A stretch of DNA of 64,000 nucleotides. Origin: Desulfobacteraceae bacterium. Its GTDB lineage: Bacteria; Desulfobacterota; Desulfobacteria; Desulfobacterales; Desulfobacteraceae. The notes under the pieces are model-generated. The model was not told the origin of the DNA. It was given only the letters and a program-made list of their open reading frames with translations, and ran no database searches. Each line of letters begins with the position of its first letter. Position 1 is the stretch's first letter. Below are positions 33,120 to 42,126 of the stretch, piece by piece. The stretch covers positions 1-64,000 of the forward strand of contig JADGEQ010000029.1 in assembly GCA_016744295.1 (NCBI GenBank), read 5' to 3'. The position numbers were made by a program, and so were the translations under genes.

Positions 33120-35081
33120 ATGGCCAGTGACAAACCCATCAATAAACAAGTGAGTTCATCGGAGAGAACCATGTGTGAGGCCACGGCCCAGATGCTGGAC
33201 AAGGCTCGGCGGGATGGGGTGATAATTGCCCTTGACCGGGGGTATGAGATGAAACCTTGTCCCATCGGAGTGGAGTCTGCCTGTTGCAAGCACTGCTACA
33301 TGGGCCCCTGCCGCCTGAACCCCAGAGACCCTTATAAAAAAGTCGGGGTCTGCGGTGCCACCATTGACACCATCATGGCCAGAAATTTGGCCCGGAATGT
33401 GGCCACGGGTTCCGCTTCCCATAATGACCACGGCATGCACATTCTTAAATTATTCAAGGAGATTGTAGACGGGCGCGTCAAGGATTTTTCCATTCAAGAC
33501 ACAATCAAGCTGGAGCGGGTGGCTAAATCCATTGGCATTGATGTTGAGGGTAAAGAGGTCTATGCAGTGGCCAAGGAGCTCTATGTTGAGCTGGAAAAAA
33601 CCTTTTCCAATGTGGATGGGGAGATGCCCTTTACCCGGCGGGCACCCAAGGCAACCCTGGAACAATGGCGCAAGGACGGCATCGTTCCCAGGGGCGCCAT
33701 GCGGGAAGTCATGGAAATGATGAGCCGGACCCACATCGGATGCGACCAGGAGTATAACAATATCACCAAACAGATCAGCCGGACAGCCCTTGCCGACGGA
33801 TGGGGCGGCTCCATGGTGGCAACGGAACTGTCCGACATTATGTTCGGTACCCCCTCTCCCACGGTGGCTGAGGTCAACATGGGGGTTCTTAAGGAAGACC
33901 ATGTGAATGTCATTGTCCATGGCCATGAACCGGCCATGTTTGAAGGGATGCTGGCAGCGGTCAGCGACCCCTTCTTTGTTGAAGAGGCCAAGGCCAAGGG
34001 TGCTGCAGGCATCAACCTTGTGGGAATGTGCTGTTCAGGGGCGGAGATGATGTCCCGGCATGGCATTCCCCATGCAGGCAATTTCAGTTCAACAGAAGCG
34101 GTATTGGTCACCGGAGCCGTGGATGCCATGGTCGTGGATATCCAGTGCATCAAGCAGGGATTGGCGTCAATTGCCAAATGCTATGACACCCATTTAATTA
34201 CCACCAACTCAAGGGCCCATATTGAAGGGGCCACCCATATTGAGTTTGAAGAGCAGGATCCAAGGGGTTGTACCGACCAGGTTTTAATAAAGGCCATCGC
34301 CCGTTTTGGCTCCAGAAGCATGCCCATTGAAATTCCGAAACAGGTTCAAAAAGGAGTTCACGGATTCACCCATGAATACATTGAATACATGCTGGGCGGT
34401 ACCTTCAGGGGATCCTATTCTCCCTTGAACGAGAACATTATCAATGGCAGAATCCGTGGGGTAGCCGGTGTTGTGGGCTGTACCAACCCCAAGGTCAAAC
34501 AGGATTCATTCCATGTGGCCCTGGTACAAGAACTGATCCGAAATGATGTTCTGGTTCTCCAGACCGGGTGCTCCCAGATTGCCCTTGCAAAGGCAGGATT
34601 TTTGACACCGGAAGCAGCCCCCCTGGCAGGCCCTGGCCTGTCGGAAGTTTGTGAAACCGTTGGCATACCGCCGGTCCTGGGGCTGGGTTCCTGTGTGGAT
34701 AATACCCGGATTCTCATAGCCGCCTCGGCCATGGTGGAAGCAGGAGGCCTTGGCAACAGCATTGCCGATCTTCCCGTTGCCGGGTGTGCACCCGAATGGA
34801 TGAGTGAAAAAGCCCTGGCCATTGGTCAGTACTTTGTGGCGTCCGGGGTCTACACGGTCTTTGGCATTGGGTTTCCCACCATCAAAGGAACGAAGTTCCA
34901 TGACCTGCTCTTTAACGGGCTTGAACAACAGGGATATGGAAAATGGGGAACCGCAGCTGACCCCATTGAAATTGCCCAGATGATGATTGCCCATATTGAT
35001 AAAAAACGAAAAGAACTGGGCATTGACAAAACAAGGGAAAGAACCCTTGTGGACATGTCCGACAGGCGGGATATTGCCTGA
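33120..35081 (+). CDS. cooS: Anaerobic Ni-Fe carbon monoxide dehydrogenase catalytic subunit
   Basis: A 653-residue CooS. N-terminal Cys residues at about 47, 55, 56, 59, 64 and 78 (KPCPIGVESACCKHCYMGPC; GVCGAT) supply the D and B clusters. C-cluster ligands are visible in VHGHEPAMFEG (His), GMCCSGAEMM, DIQCIKQG, GVVGCTNPK, LQTGCSQIA and GLGSCVDNT, with PVAGCAPEW further on. It interconverts CO and CO2 in the cytoplasm. AAAGGAG precedes ATG 33120. No cooC nickel chaperone, cooF ferredoxin, acetyl-CoA synthase or CO-responsive regulator adjoins it. It is monocistronic with its own terminator. It may recycle or detoxify CO, or serve reduction of ferredoxin. Confidence 0.95.
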   Translation: MASDKPINKQVSSSERTMCEATAQMLDKARRDGVIIALDRGYEMKPCPIGVESACCKHCYMGPCRLNPRDPYKKVGVCGATIDTIMARNLARNVATGSASHNDHGMHILKLFKEIVDGRVKDFSIQDTIKLERVAKSIGIDVEGKEVYAVAKELYVELEKTFSNVDGEMPFTRRAPKATLEQWRKDGIVPRGAMREVMEMMSRTHIGCDQEYNNITKQISRTALADGWGGSMVATELSDIMFGTPSPTVAEVNMGVLKEDHVNVIVHGHEPAMFEGMLAAVSDPFFVEEAKAKGAAGINLVGMCCSGAEMMSRHGIPHAGNFSSTEAVLVTGAVDAMVVDIQCIKQGLASIAKCYDTHLITTNSRAHIEGATHIEFEEQDPRGCTDQVLIKAIARFGSRSMPIEIPKQVQKGVHGFTHEYIEYMLGGTFRGSYSPLNENIINGRIRGVAGVVGCTNPKVKQDSFHVALVQELIRNDVLVLQTGCSQIALAKAGFLTPEAAPLAGPGLSEVCETVGIPPVLGLGSCVDNTRILIAASAMVEAGGLGNSIADLPVAGCAPEWMSEKALAIGQYFVASGVYTVFGIGFPTIKGTKFHDLLFNGLEQQGYGKWGTAADPIEIAQMMIAHIDKKRKELGIDKTRERTLVDMSDRRDIA

Positions 35082-35087
35082 TCACTT

Positions 35088-35116
35088 CCCGGCCCGGTAT
35101 CCCCGGGCCGGGTTTT
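35088..35116 (+). terminator. Terminator after cooS
   Basis: CCCGGCCCGG (35088-35097) pairs perfectly with CCGGGCCGGG (35103-35112) around a 5-base loop and is followed by TTTTCCC. Confidence 0.85.
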
Positions 35117-35212
35117 CCCTTCCCCAAAAATCAGATTTACCACCCCGCAAAAATCTATAGTCAAACCCATTGGATATGTCCCCAGCGTGTCCCATGAAAT
35201 GAAACAAAAAAA

Positions 35213-35240
35213 TTGACAACAAACAGGAGAATAATATATT
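35213..35240 (+). promoter_or_regulatory. Promoter of the TetR gene
   Basis: TTGACA (35213-35218), a 16-base spacer and TATATT (35235-35240), placing the start of transcription about 30 bases before the TetR ATG. Confidence 0.6.
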
Positions 35241-35275
35241 AACGACCAGACAAACAATTAAACAATGGAGATACC

Positions 35276-35887
35276 ATGGGTCGAAAAAGCATATCACACA
35301 TTCGCAAACCTGAAATTCTTAGAAATACATATAAAGTTGTTCAAGAAGAAGGATTCATGGGTATGACAATAGGGAAAGTTGCCACCCGCATGGGAGTCAA
35401 CTCAGGGCTTTTAATCCACTATTTTAAAAGTAAGGAAGGGTTGATAATGGAGATGGTGGATTATCTCTATGAATCCTCCTTGACCGCCTACCAGGAAGAG
35501 CTGAAAAAGCACACAACTCCCAAAGAAAGGCTTGGGACAATGCTGGATATGATCTTTGACGTAAGCGGCAGCATGCCCCAGCGGGATGGGGTTTTCTGGT
35601 CCTGTTACGCCATGGGGTTCCGGAACGACCAGATCAAAGAAAAGATTAAAGAACTAATGAAAAAATTTATTGATTTTGGCATTGCCGAGATTCAAAGCTG
35701 GGAGAAAAACGGGTTGGCCAATGTGGCGGATAAAGAAAAAGCCGCTGCAACCATCCTGGCACTTTCCGAAGGATTTGGCATCCTGAGAAATTCCATTGAT
35801 GATATGACCACCTTAAAAGAGGTGTCTCTTTTCATGAAAAAAACCGCTTTAAATACATTGGGAAGCCAATATACCCCAACCCTATAA
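35276..35887 (+). CDS. TetR-family transcriptional regulator
   Basis: A 203-residue regulator. The N-terminal helix-turn-helix is MTIGKVATRMGVNSGLLIHY followed by FKSKEGL, at about residues 25-52. The C-terminal helical domain is of the BetI-like kind (FWSCYAMGFRNDQIKEKI). GGAG lies 5 bases before the ATG. The gene is convergent with and overlaps by six bases an AEC-type transporter, and follows cooS by about 190 bases after a strong terminator. The usual TetR logic would be self-repression; I found no clear palindrome in its short leader. Confidence 0.9.
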   Translation: MGRKSISHIRKPEILRNTYKVVQEEGFMGMTIGKVATRMGVNSGLLIHYFKSKEGLIMEMVDYLYESSLTAYQEELKKHTTPKERLGTMLDMIFDVSGSMPQRDGVFWSCYAMGFRNDQIKEKIKELMKKFIDFGIAEIQSWEKNGLANVADKEKAAATILALSEGFGILRNSIDDMTTLKEVSLFMKKTALNTLGSQYTPTL

Positions 35888-36814
35888 AAGAAGGGCTGCG
35901 GACAGGGAGACAAAAGAAAAAAGCGTGGACAGCATGATGGCGGCTGAAGCGAGCTCTGTGTCGGAATTTAGCTGGGCCGACAATACATAAATGGCTGTGG
36001 ATGTAGGCAGACAAAAAAATATCATTCCGGTTTTAAAGGGAATGCCTGTCACATCAAAAAGAGTTAACATCAAAAATCCCAGCACCGGCAGCACCAGCAA
36101 TTTAAGCATAGCGGCAACCAAAGATGCCTTTGTATGGGAGGCAAGCCCCTTAAAGCTCAAGGTGCCGCCAATGGAAATCAAGGCCAGGGGTAGGGTAACC
36201 GATGTCATCAAGGAAAAGGTATTGTTCATCACCCGGGGGAAGACAAACCCGGACCGGGAGACCAAAAGCCCGGCCACACACCCCAGGATCAATGGATTGG
36301 AAATAAGGGCACGGGCAAAAAAACGGATTTTCTCCCTTATGTCGAGATTCTGGCCTGAATGCCAAATCAAAACAGAAACCGCCATGACATTTATCAAGGG
36401 AATGGCAAACCCCACCAGAATCCCAAAATACCGGACCCCTTCCTCTCCTAAGGTATTCATAACAATGGCCATACCAATATACGTGTTAAACCGATAGCAG
36501 GCCTGGGAAAAGGAACCAGCCTGAAATCCGGGCATCCGGCTTTTATGAATAAAAACAAGGCTCAGGCTGAAAACAGCCCCCACCGCCAAAATCCCTGCCA
36601 GACAAAGTCCGAAACTAAATCCTGTGTGAGGTGCAGAATTTCCTATTTTCCAGAACAGCATGGCCGGAAAAAAAATATAATACACCAGCTTATCTGCTGT
36701 TTTTAAAAAAGCCTCATTTGTGATATGGGTAATCCTTAACACACAGCCCAGCAAAAGGAGGGCAAACAAAGGGAATATGGTATCCAGTACAATCATGATC
36801 TGTTCTGCCTTCAT
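35882..36814 (-). CDS. AEC-family (auxin efflux carrier-like) transporter
   Basis: A 310-residue membrane protein with about ten hydrophobic helices, of the auxin efflux carrier (AEC) family that exports or imports organic acids such as malate and malonate in bacteria. Typical segments are KTADKLVYYIFFPAMLFWKI, NTYIGMAIVMNTLG, SNPLILGCVAGLL and TLPLALISIGGTLSF. The last codons overlap the end of the convergent TetR gene. It is divergent from the GntR/acetate kinase side, so the palindrome at 36950 may affect it too. Substrate is unknown; an organic acid is likely. Confidence 0.88.
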   Translation of the reverse strand: MKAEQIMIVLDTIFPLFALLLLGCVLRITHITNEAFLKTADKLVYYIFFPAMLFWKIGNSAPHTGFSFGLCLAGILAVGAVFSLSLVFIHKSRMPGFQAGSFSQACYRFNTYIGMAIVMNTLGEEGVRYFGILVGFAIPLINVMAVSVLIWHSGQNLDIREKIRFFARALISNPLILGCVAGLLVSRSGFVFPRVMNNTFSLMTSVTLPLALISIGGTLSFKGLASHTKASLVAAMLKLLVLPVLGFLMLTLFDVTGIPFKTGMIFFCLPTSTAIYVLSAQLNSDTELASAAIMLSTLFSFVSLSAALLL

Positions 36815-36942
36815 TAACGACTGTTTATGTTGATCTGTCCTGTCTGTCTTTGATTCATAGGTTTCAAAGAGTTTGACTATACCCAGGGTTGTTCAGGAAT
36901 ATCAATATCCAAAAAGAATTTTATGTGCATCATTATTTCCCT

Positions 36943-36981
36943 TGACCCGAAACTGATATCTGATATATTAGATATCAGTTT
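36943..36981 (+). promoter_or_regulatory. Promoter overlapped by a perfect 12-base-arm palindrome
   Basis: AAACTGATATCT (36950-36961) and AGATATCAGTTT (36970-36981) are perfect inverted arms around 8 bases (GATATATT). A -35 TTGACC (36943-36948) and a weak -10 TATTAG (36966-36971), 17 bases apart, place the palindrome over the promoter of the GntR gene 70 bases downstream. It is very probably the GntR operator. The wider gap 36815-37050 also serves the divergent AEC gene. Confidence 0.65.
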
Positions 36982-37050
36982 AATAAAGAGACACCTGTTC
37001 ATTGACCGGGTCCTCCTCTTCGCATATAATACAAAGGTTATTAACAGAGC

Positions 37051-37749
37051 ATGGAAAACAAAGGGCTGTATAAAAAAATGAAGACACCTTTAAATGTCTT
37101 GTCATTGCGAGAACAGGTATATGAATATCTGAGAAATGAAATGACTGCCGGTAGCCTGACCTCCGGTTCCACCATTAACCTTACCAAGATTGCAGAACAG
37201 TTGGGGATCAGCAAAACCCCCCTAAGGGATGCATTGATCCACCTTGAGATAGAAGGATTTGTCACCATACTTCCCAGAAGAGGCGTTATGGTCAACGCCT
37301 TGAAATTAAAAGATGTAAAAGATGCCTATGAGGCAATTGGCATAATTGAGTCTTCCATTCTCCTGGATTGTTTTGATCAAATAACCCCCTCCCATATATC
37401 CCGGTTGGCGGAACTCAACCAGCGGATGATCAAGGACATCCAAAATAATGATTTTTCACAATTGTTCCAGACAAACCTGGCATTTCATAATGTTTTTAAC
37501 GCTCTTTCCAGTAACCCGCTTTTAAATAAATTCATGTTCCCCATCAAGCACCGGTTGTACGATTTTCAGGGCCAGAGTTATATCAGTGACTGGGAACTGA
37601 AAAATTGTGAAGAGCATTCACAGGTTATCAGTTTTTTAAAACAGGGAAATTCCAGGGAAGCTGCTAAAATTTTAAAGGATTTTCACTGGTCCTATTCGAT
37701 CAATGAGGCCTTTATTAAACAATTTTATGCCATGACCGAGCAAAATTAA
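37051..37749 (+). CDS. GntR-family regulator (FCD type)
   Basis: A 232-residue FadR-subfamily regulator. The winged helix-turn-helix (SLREQVYEYLRNEMTAGSL; KIAEQLGISKTPLRDALIHL) covers residues about 18-80, followed by an all-helical FCD ligand domain with His residues positioned for metal binding (NLAFHNVFNAL, CEEHSQVI). FCD regulators usually sense organic acids. ATG 37051 has little ribosome-site support; ATG 37078 (MKTPLNVLSLREQ) is an alternative. It lies 60 bases before ackA on the same strand and after the palindrome that it probably binds. It may therefore control itself, acetate kinase and perhaps the divergent organic-acid carrier. Confidence 0.9.
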   Translation: MENKGLYKKMKTPLNVLSLREQVYEYLRNEMTAGSLTSGSTINLTKIAEQLGISKTPLRDALIHLEIEGFVTILPRRGVMVNALKLKDVKDAYEAIGIIESSILLDCFDQITPSHISRLAELNQRMIKDIQNNDFSQLFQTNLAFHNVFNALSSNPLLNKFMFPIKHRLYDFQGQSYISDWELKNCEEHSQVISFLKQGNSREAAKILKDFHWSYSINEAFIKQFYAMTEQN

Positions 37750-37809
37750 TCGCTCCCTGCATATAATTTTATTTTTTTATCTTTATTTTTATCTTTACGA
37801 GGAAAATCC

Positions 37810-38985
37810 ATGAATGTACTGGTAATCAACACGGGCAGTTCTTCATTAAAATATCAGCTGTTTGACATGAACAGTCAGGCCGTCCTGGCTGGCGGTGTCA
37901 TGGAAAGGATTGGAGAAACAAAGGGAATACTGACCCATAAAGAGTTCTCCACGGGCAGAGAAGTAAAAACAAAAAAAACACCCGTCATCCAAAACCACCA
38001 GGAAGCCATGCATTTGATGGCAAAACTCATCACCCAAAAAATTGACGCCATCGGTCACCGGGTGGTCCAGGGGGGTGAAAACTTCAAGACCGCCACCCCG
38101 ATAAATGGGGATGTTAAAAATGCAATCCAGGCAAACAATCCCCTGGCACCCTTGCACAATCCCCCCAACCTCATCGGAATTCAACTGGCTGAGGATCTGT
38201 TCCCGGGCAAGCCCCAGGTGGCCGTCTTTGACACCAATTTTCACCAGACCATTCCGGAAAAAGCCTATCTCTATGCACTGCCCTATGAATACTATACAGA
38301 TTATAAAATTCGCAAATATGGCTTCCACGGCACCTCCCATAAATATGTGGCCAACAAGACCGCCGCACTCATGGGGAAAAAGCCCGATCAAGTGAATCTG
38401 ATCACCCTTCACCTGGGCAATGGCTGTTCCATTAGCGCCATTAAAAAAGGGGAATGCCAGGACACCTCCATGGGCATGACCCCCCTGGCCGGAGTGATGA
38501 TGGGAACCAGAACCGGTAACCTTGACCCGGCTATCTTCGGATATTTAATGGACAACACCGGCATGACACAGGCTCAAATTGACGATGTTCTGAACAAAAA
38601 AAGCGGGCTCAAGGGCATCTGCGGGCTCAATGACCTGCGGGACATCCATGAGAGGGCTGCCCAGGGCGACAAATTGGCGAAACTTGCCGTTGAAATGTTT
38701 GCCTACCAGATCAAAAAATATATTGGGGCCTATGCAGCCGTGCTCGGCCATGTGGACGGACTGGTGTTTACTGCCGGTGTCGGGGAAAATGATGAAATCG
38801 TCCGGGCCAAAGCCCTGGCAGACATGTCTGTTTTCGGCATTGAAATTGACCTTGCCAAAAATGATATCAGATCCTCTGAACCCCACACGATCCACAAGGA
38901 GGGCAGCCGGCTCCAGGTGTGGGTGGTACCCACCAATGAGGAACTCCAGATTGCCACGGAGACCTGCCAGGTGTTAACAAAATAG
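37810..38985 (+). CDS. ackA: Acetate kinase
   Basis: A 391-residue acetate kinase of the ASKHA fold. MNVLVINTGSSSLKYQLFD is the first signature, RKYGFHGTSHKYVA the second, with LHLGNGCSISAI, GVMMGTRTGNLDP and FTAGVGENDEIVR also present. It converts acetyl phosphate and ADP to acetate and ATP, or the reverse. GAGG lies before the ATG. No pta gene is next to it, so its acetyl phosphate source is elsewhere. It follows the GntR regulator and is probably co-transcribed with it. Confidence 0.95.
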   Translation: MNVLVINTGSSSLKYQLFDMNSQAVLAGGVMERIGETKGILTHKEFSTGREVKTKKTPVIQNHQEAMHLMAKLITQKIDAIGHRVVQGGENFKTATPINGDVKNAIQANNPLAPLHNPPNLIGIQLAEDLFPGKPQVAVFDTNFHQTIPEKAYLYALPYEYYTDYKIRKYGFHGTSHKYVANKTAALMGKKPDQVNLITLHLGNGCSISAIKKGECQDTSMGMTPLAGVMMGTRTGNLDPAIFGYLMDNTGMTQAQIDDVLNKKSGLKGICGLNDLRDIHERAAQGDKLAKLAVEMFAYQIKKYIGAYAAVLGHVDGLVFTAGVGENDEIVRAKALADMSVFGIEIDLAKNDIRSSEPHTIHKEGSRLQVWVVPTNEELQIATETCQVLTK

Positions 38986-38992
38986 CGCTGAG

Positions 38993-39070
38993 TTTTGGTC
39001 CATATACAAGGTGCATTAAAAGTTGCATACTATATTCAGCCTTTGATTCAACGAAGTAGATGGACCAAAA
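38993..39070. repeat. 11-base perfect inverted repeat in the gap after ackA
   Basis: TTTTGGTCCAT (38993-39003) and ATGGACCAAAA (39060-39070) are perfect inverted copies separated by 56 bases. The first arm begins 8 bases after the ackA stop. The 394-base gap (38986-39379) otherwise holds no supported gene. The repeat may be a distant hairpin terminator or the ends of a small decayed element; no transposase fragment is recognised inside. Confidence 0.4.
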
Positions 39071-39379
39071 TCTGCATTTTTCACTCATCGATGTCAATCT
39101 CTGGAAAATGAGTTCCATCTTTCAAAAAAGAGGTGGACTATTATTGATAGCCAGCCGCCGCTTAATGGCCCCTTGGAAAAGGAATATTGATTTTTACGCG
39201 ATAGCTCCCTTTGATATTATCCTTAAGGTCAACTTCATATGATGTGTATTTGGATAACTTCTGACGTGAATAGCTGAGTGGTACTCGTATCGGTGGTTTC
39301 TTTAATGGTTCTGGGGTTGATGCTGGAAGGTAGGTGGCGGTACTGGCTTGGATGGGTACTGCATATTAATAGTTATTAT

Positions 39380-39754
39380 TCATTCGGAGCATAAAAAAAC
39401 TGCTGCCTTATTCGTGTCATTAAACGCACAATATTTAAATGGAAGTCGGGTAGCCATATTAATAAATAAATCTGCCATAGCCTTGTGCATCTGTCCTGGG
39501 ACGACAATAGCAGATTTGTTTGCAAAATCTTTTTCTTTTGGTTTGTAAAGGCTCAGAACACCCGCAATTTCTTTCAGATCCCCAATCGTTAATCCCATTG
39601 TGGAATCAGACAAATCCCAAAGTGAATGCTTGTACAAATACTCTGAATGCTGCATAAGTTCAGATATAGCGGCAACAAAACTTACTTTTTCTATAATGCC
39701 CGATACCGTAATTTTTATATACTTTTCATGGGATGCATCAAGTGCATAAGCCAT
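39380..39754 (-). CDS. STAS/SpoIIAA-like small protein
   Basis: A 124-residue protein without signal or membrane segment. Its pattern (YIKITVSGIIEKVSFVAAI; HSLWDLSDSTMGLTIGDLKE; KSAIVVPGQM; LPFKYCAFNDTNKAAVFL) fits the SpoIIAA-like/STAS fold seen in many environmental bacteria, where a central WDL strand precedes a helix. These are often signalling or lipid-linked proteins, but no function is established. It stands alone with about 390 bases upstream of ackA-side sequence and 225 bases to the peptidase gene, neither of which shows other features. Confidence 0.6.
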   Translation of the reverse strand: MAYALDASHEKYIKITVSGIIEKVSFVAAISELMQHSEYLYKHSLWDLSDSTMGLTIGDLKEIAGVLSLYKPKEKDFANKSAIVVPGQMHKAMADLFINMATRLPFKYCAFNDTNKAAVFLCSE

Positions 39755-39979
39755 CTTATTCTCCTGTGAGTGAGGGTCAATATCGCAAGCTTGAATATAA
39801 AAAATGCAATTCTAATTTCATAGCAAATTGTTTCAAGCAAGAAAAGGATAATCAAAGATTCAATTTTTTATAAAGTTGGAATCTGATCCTATTCCAAAAA
39901 AACGGAGACCGATTTAAGCCACGATCACACGAAAACGGGAAGCAGACTTAAAAATCAATTATAAGGATATGCCAGAGCA

Positions 39980-41185
39980 CTAGCAGGAAAAAACCCTATT
40001 CTCTGTTTGGCTCAAAAACCGGCTCCCGGTTTCGGTGATCAGAATGACACTCTCAATACCCGCAGCAAACCGGTTTTTAAAGATAAACTTGGGTTCCACG
40101 GCCAAAACCATACCCGGCTGAAGCCGTGCGGATCTTCCCCGGGCAAGGACAGGATGTTCTACCAATTCCAACCCAATCCCATGGCCCACAAACCGTGATT
40201 TCAAACTTGGAAGCCCCAGATATTCCTGCTCATATCCCATTTTTGCCGCCATTTTTACAGAAGTATCAAAGAGCTCTCCCATGACAACATCGGGTTTCAT
40301 GGCTTCTTGAAGTTGGTTTAGTATTTCCATGGAAGCCAGGCTTGCTTCCTTGGCAGATGGTTCCATCGCTCCCAGAACAAACATTCTGGATTCATCCATG
40401 TGGTATCCTTTGACCATGGTTCCAAAATCAATGAGAATCGGTTCATTCTCCCGGATCAATTTGGGCCCGGCCCCAAAGGGATAGGCTGTACAGGTTCCGG
40501 TCCCGCAAACCGGTGAATCCAGGGCGCCGGCAAGCCCTCCTGTTCTTCCGCTCATAAGATGGAAGGAGAAACCTTCTGATCTATAATGGCGCATCTGGAG
40601 CTTGCCGGAATGACCGTGCCGCCGGGCAAAGGCTTCGACATAACCGCAAAATTCCATTTCAGTCATCCCTGGACTCAGCTTACCAGCCATAAAATCAAAT
40701 ATTTTTTTGGACACCCGACCAGCCGCTTCCATCTGCCCAATTTCATAGACAGATTTGATTTGACGGCAACCTTCAATCAAAGGGGTTCCATCCAAAAATG
40801 ACGTATTCTTAAACAATTTCTGGTAAAATTGAAAATCCCTGACCGGAACCACATCAAAGGCAATTCCCATGGTTGACGGAAGCCTTTGGTGGGCAGCCCT
40901 TATCCCATGGGGAATCTCCTTTACGGACTGAACAGGGATGATATCTTTAATGCAGGTCTCCAGCCTGGCCCTTGGCAGGTAGCGTTTAACAAAGAGCAGG
41001 GGATCCTGATCCAGGCAAACATAAAGATAGCAATCTTGGGCAGTACCTGAAAAATAATAGATATCTGGTTTATGGGTCAAAAAAAGGGCCTGGAGACCCG
41101 CCCCTTTCATATGCCGTTTCAAGATGTTGATCCGGGAAAGGATTTCAAATTCAGGGGTGATGTCCAGGAGCAAGTCAGGATTCAT
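39980..41185 (-). CDS. M24-family (Xaa-Pro peptidase-like) metallopeptidase
   Basis: About 401 residues. An N-terminal creatinase-like domain is followed by the pita-bread M24 domain. The five metal ligands are all visible: Asp in LIDFGTMVKG, Asp in YHMDESRMF, His in FVGHGIGLELVEHP, Glu in LAVEPKFIF and Glu in GIESVILIT. It should cleave X-Pro dipeptides or a related amide in the cytoplasm. ATG 41185 is taken; a GTG at 41200 opens the frame. No clear ribosome site marks either. No partner gene adjoins it. Confidence 0.87.
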   Translation of the reverse strand: MNPDLLLDITPEFEILSRINILKRHMKGAGLQALFLTHKPDIYYFSGTAQDCYLYVCLDQDPLLFVKRYLPRARLETCIKDIIPVQSVKEIPHGIRAAHQRLPSTMGIAFDVVPVRDFQFYQKLFKNTSFLDGTPLIEGCRQIKSVYEIGQMEAAGRVSKKIFDFMAGKLSPGMTEMEFCGYVEAFARRHGHSGKLQMRHYRSEGFSFHLMSGRTGGLAGALDSPVCGTGTCTAYPFGAGPKLIRENEPILIDFGTMVKGYHMDESRMFVLGAMEPSAKEASLASMEILNQLQEAMKPDVVMGELFDTSVKMAAKMGYEQEYLGLPSLKSRFVGHGIGLELVEHPVLARGRSARLQPGMVLAVEPKFIFKNRFAAGIESVILITETGSRFLSQTENRVFSC

Positions 41186-41415
41186 GGTCGGAAAATACAC
41201 GATATATTATTTCTTCACAATGAAAATAATCTTCAGAACCGCTTTTTTTGGCAGTTCCCAAAGGATGATTCTCCAGAAAGGCCATAAAGAAAAAATTGAC
41301 TGTCCGATCCAAACTTTGTAAAAAGGACAACAACAGGTGACTGACCTTTTTGAAAAAACAAACCGCAGACACGTACTCACCCGTGCAAATGAAAACAGCA
41401 TAAGGAGTTTTGCCC

Positions 41416-42099
41416 ATGGCCCTGCCCTGGAAGATTGTTGATCAATTCACTACCCAGGATGAAGGGACACTGGAACTTCGCCAGCGGGGTAAAAAAGATT
41501 TTCTCATCACCCTTGGCACCCAGGTACTCATGAACTCCATGGCCCAACGCTCGGAGATCGCCCTGGGAAAACTCGGCGCCAAACCCCTTAAAAACAATCC
41601 GGCCCCGCGGGTTCTTTTGGGAGGTCTGGGAATGGGGATAACCCTCAGGGCAGTTTTGGATTCCCTTGCCCAAACAGCAAAGGTTGTGGTCTGGGAACTC
41701 AACCCCAAAATCTGCCAATGGTGCCGAGGACCGCTTTCAGGCTTAACCGACGGGGCGGTCTCAGACCCCAGAGTTTGTGTTAAAATCGGCAATGTTGTCC
41801 AGGGAATAGAAGATGCCGCCAAAGGTAAAAACAACGGCCGGTTTGACGCCATCATCCTTGACCTCTACCGGGGGCCCCATCCCCACACAAACAAAAGAGA
41901 TGACCCTGTTTACGGCAGCCGGGCTCTGGAGCGCACCCGCAAAGCCCTTAACCCCGGAGGAACCTTTGCCGTATGGGGGGAAGACCACGACCAAGGATTC
42001 ATGAAACGCCTTGCCAACGCCGGATTTTTCCCAGAGTTTAAACGACCCGGCAAGGGCGGATATTCCCATGCTGTTTTTTTAGCCACAAAAAAAACTTAG
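41416..42099 (+). CDS. Spermidine synthase-like class I methyltransferase-fold protein
   Basis: A 227-residue Rossmann-fold protein of the spermidine synthase/SAM methyltransferase superfamily. PRVLLGGLGMGITLRAVLD is motif I, VVVWELNPKICQW motif II, and FDAIILDLYRGPHPH motif post II. AAGGAG lies 8 bases before ATG 41416. Compared with true spermidine synthases (about 280-300 residues) it lacks the N-terminal beta domain, so the substrate need not be a polyamine. Convergent with mobB; no operon partner. Confidence 0.8.
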   Translation: MALPWKIVDQFTTQDEGTLELRQRGKKDFLITLGTQVLMNSMAQRSEIALGKLGAKPLKNNPAPRVLLGGLGMGITLRAVLDSLAQTAKVVVWELNPKICQWCRGPLSGLTDGAVSDPRVCVKIGNVVQGIEDAAKGKNNGRFDAIILDLYRGPHPHTNKRDDPVYGSRALERTRKALNPGGTFAVWGEDHDQGFMKRLANAGFFPEFKRPGKGGYSHAVFLATKKT

Positions 42100-42126
42100 A
42101 ACACCGACGCATATCCGAACAACTCC

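Noticed and set aside
39060..39242. A 60-codon rightward frame after ackA.
   Set aside because: It starts within an inverted repeat arm, lacks a ribosome site and matches nothing known.
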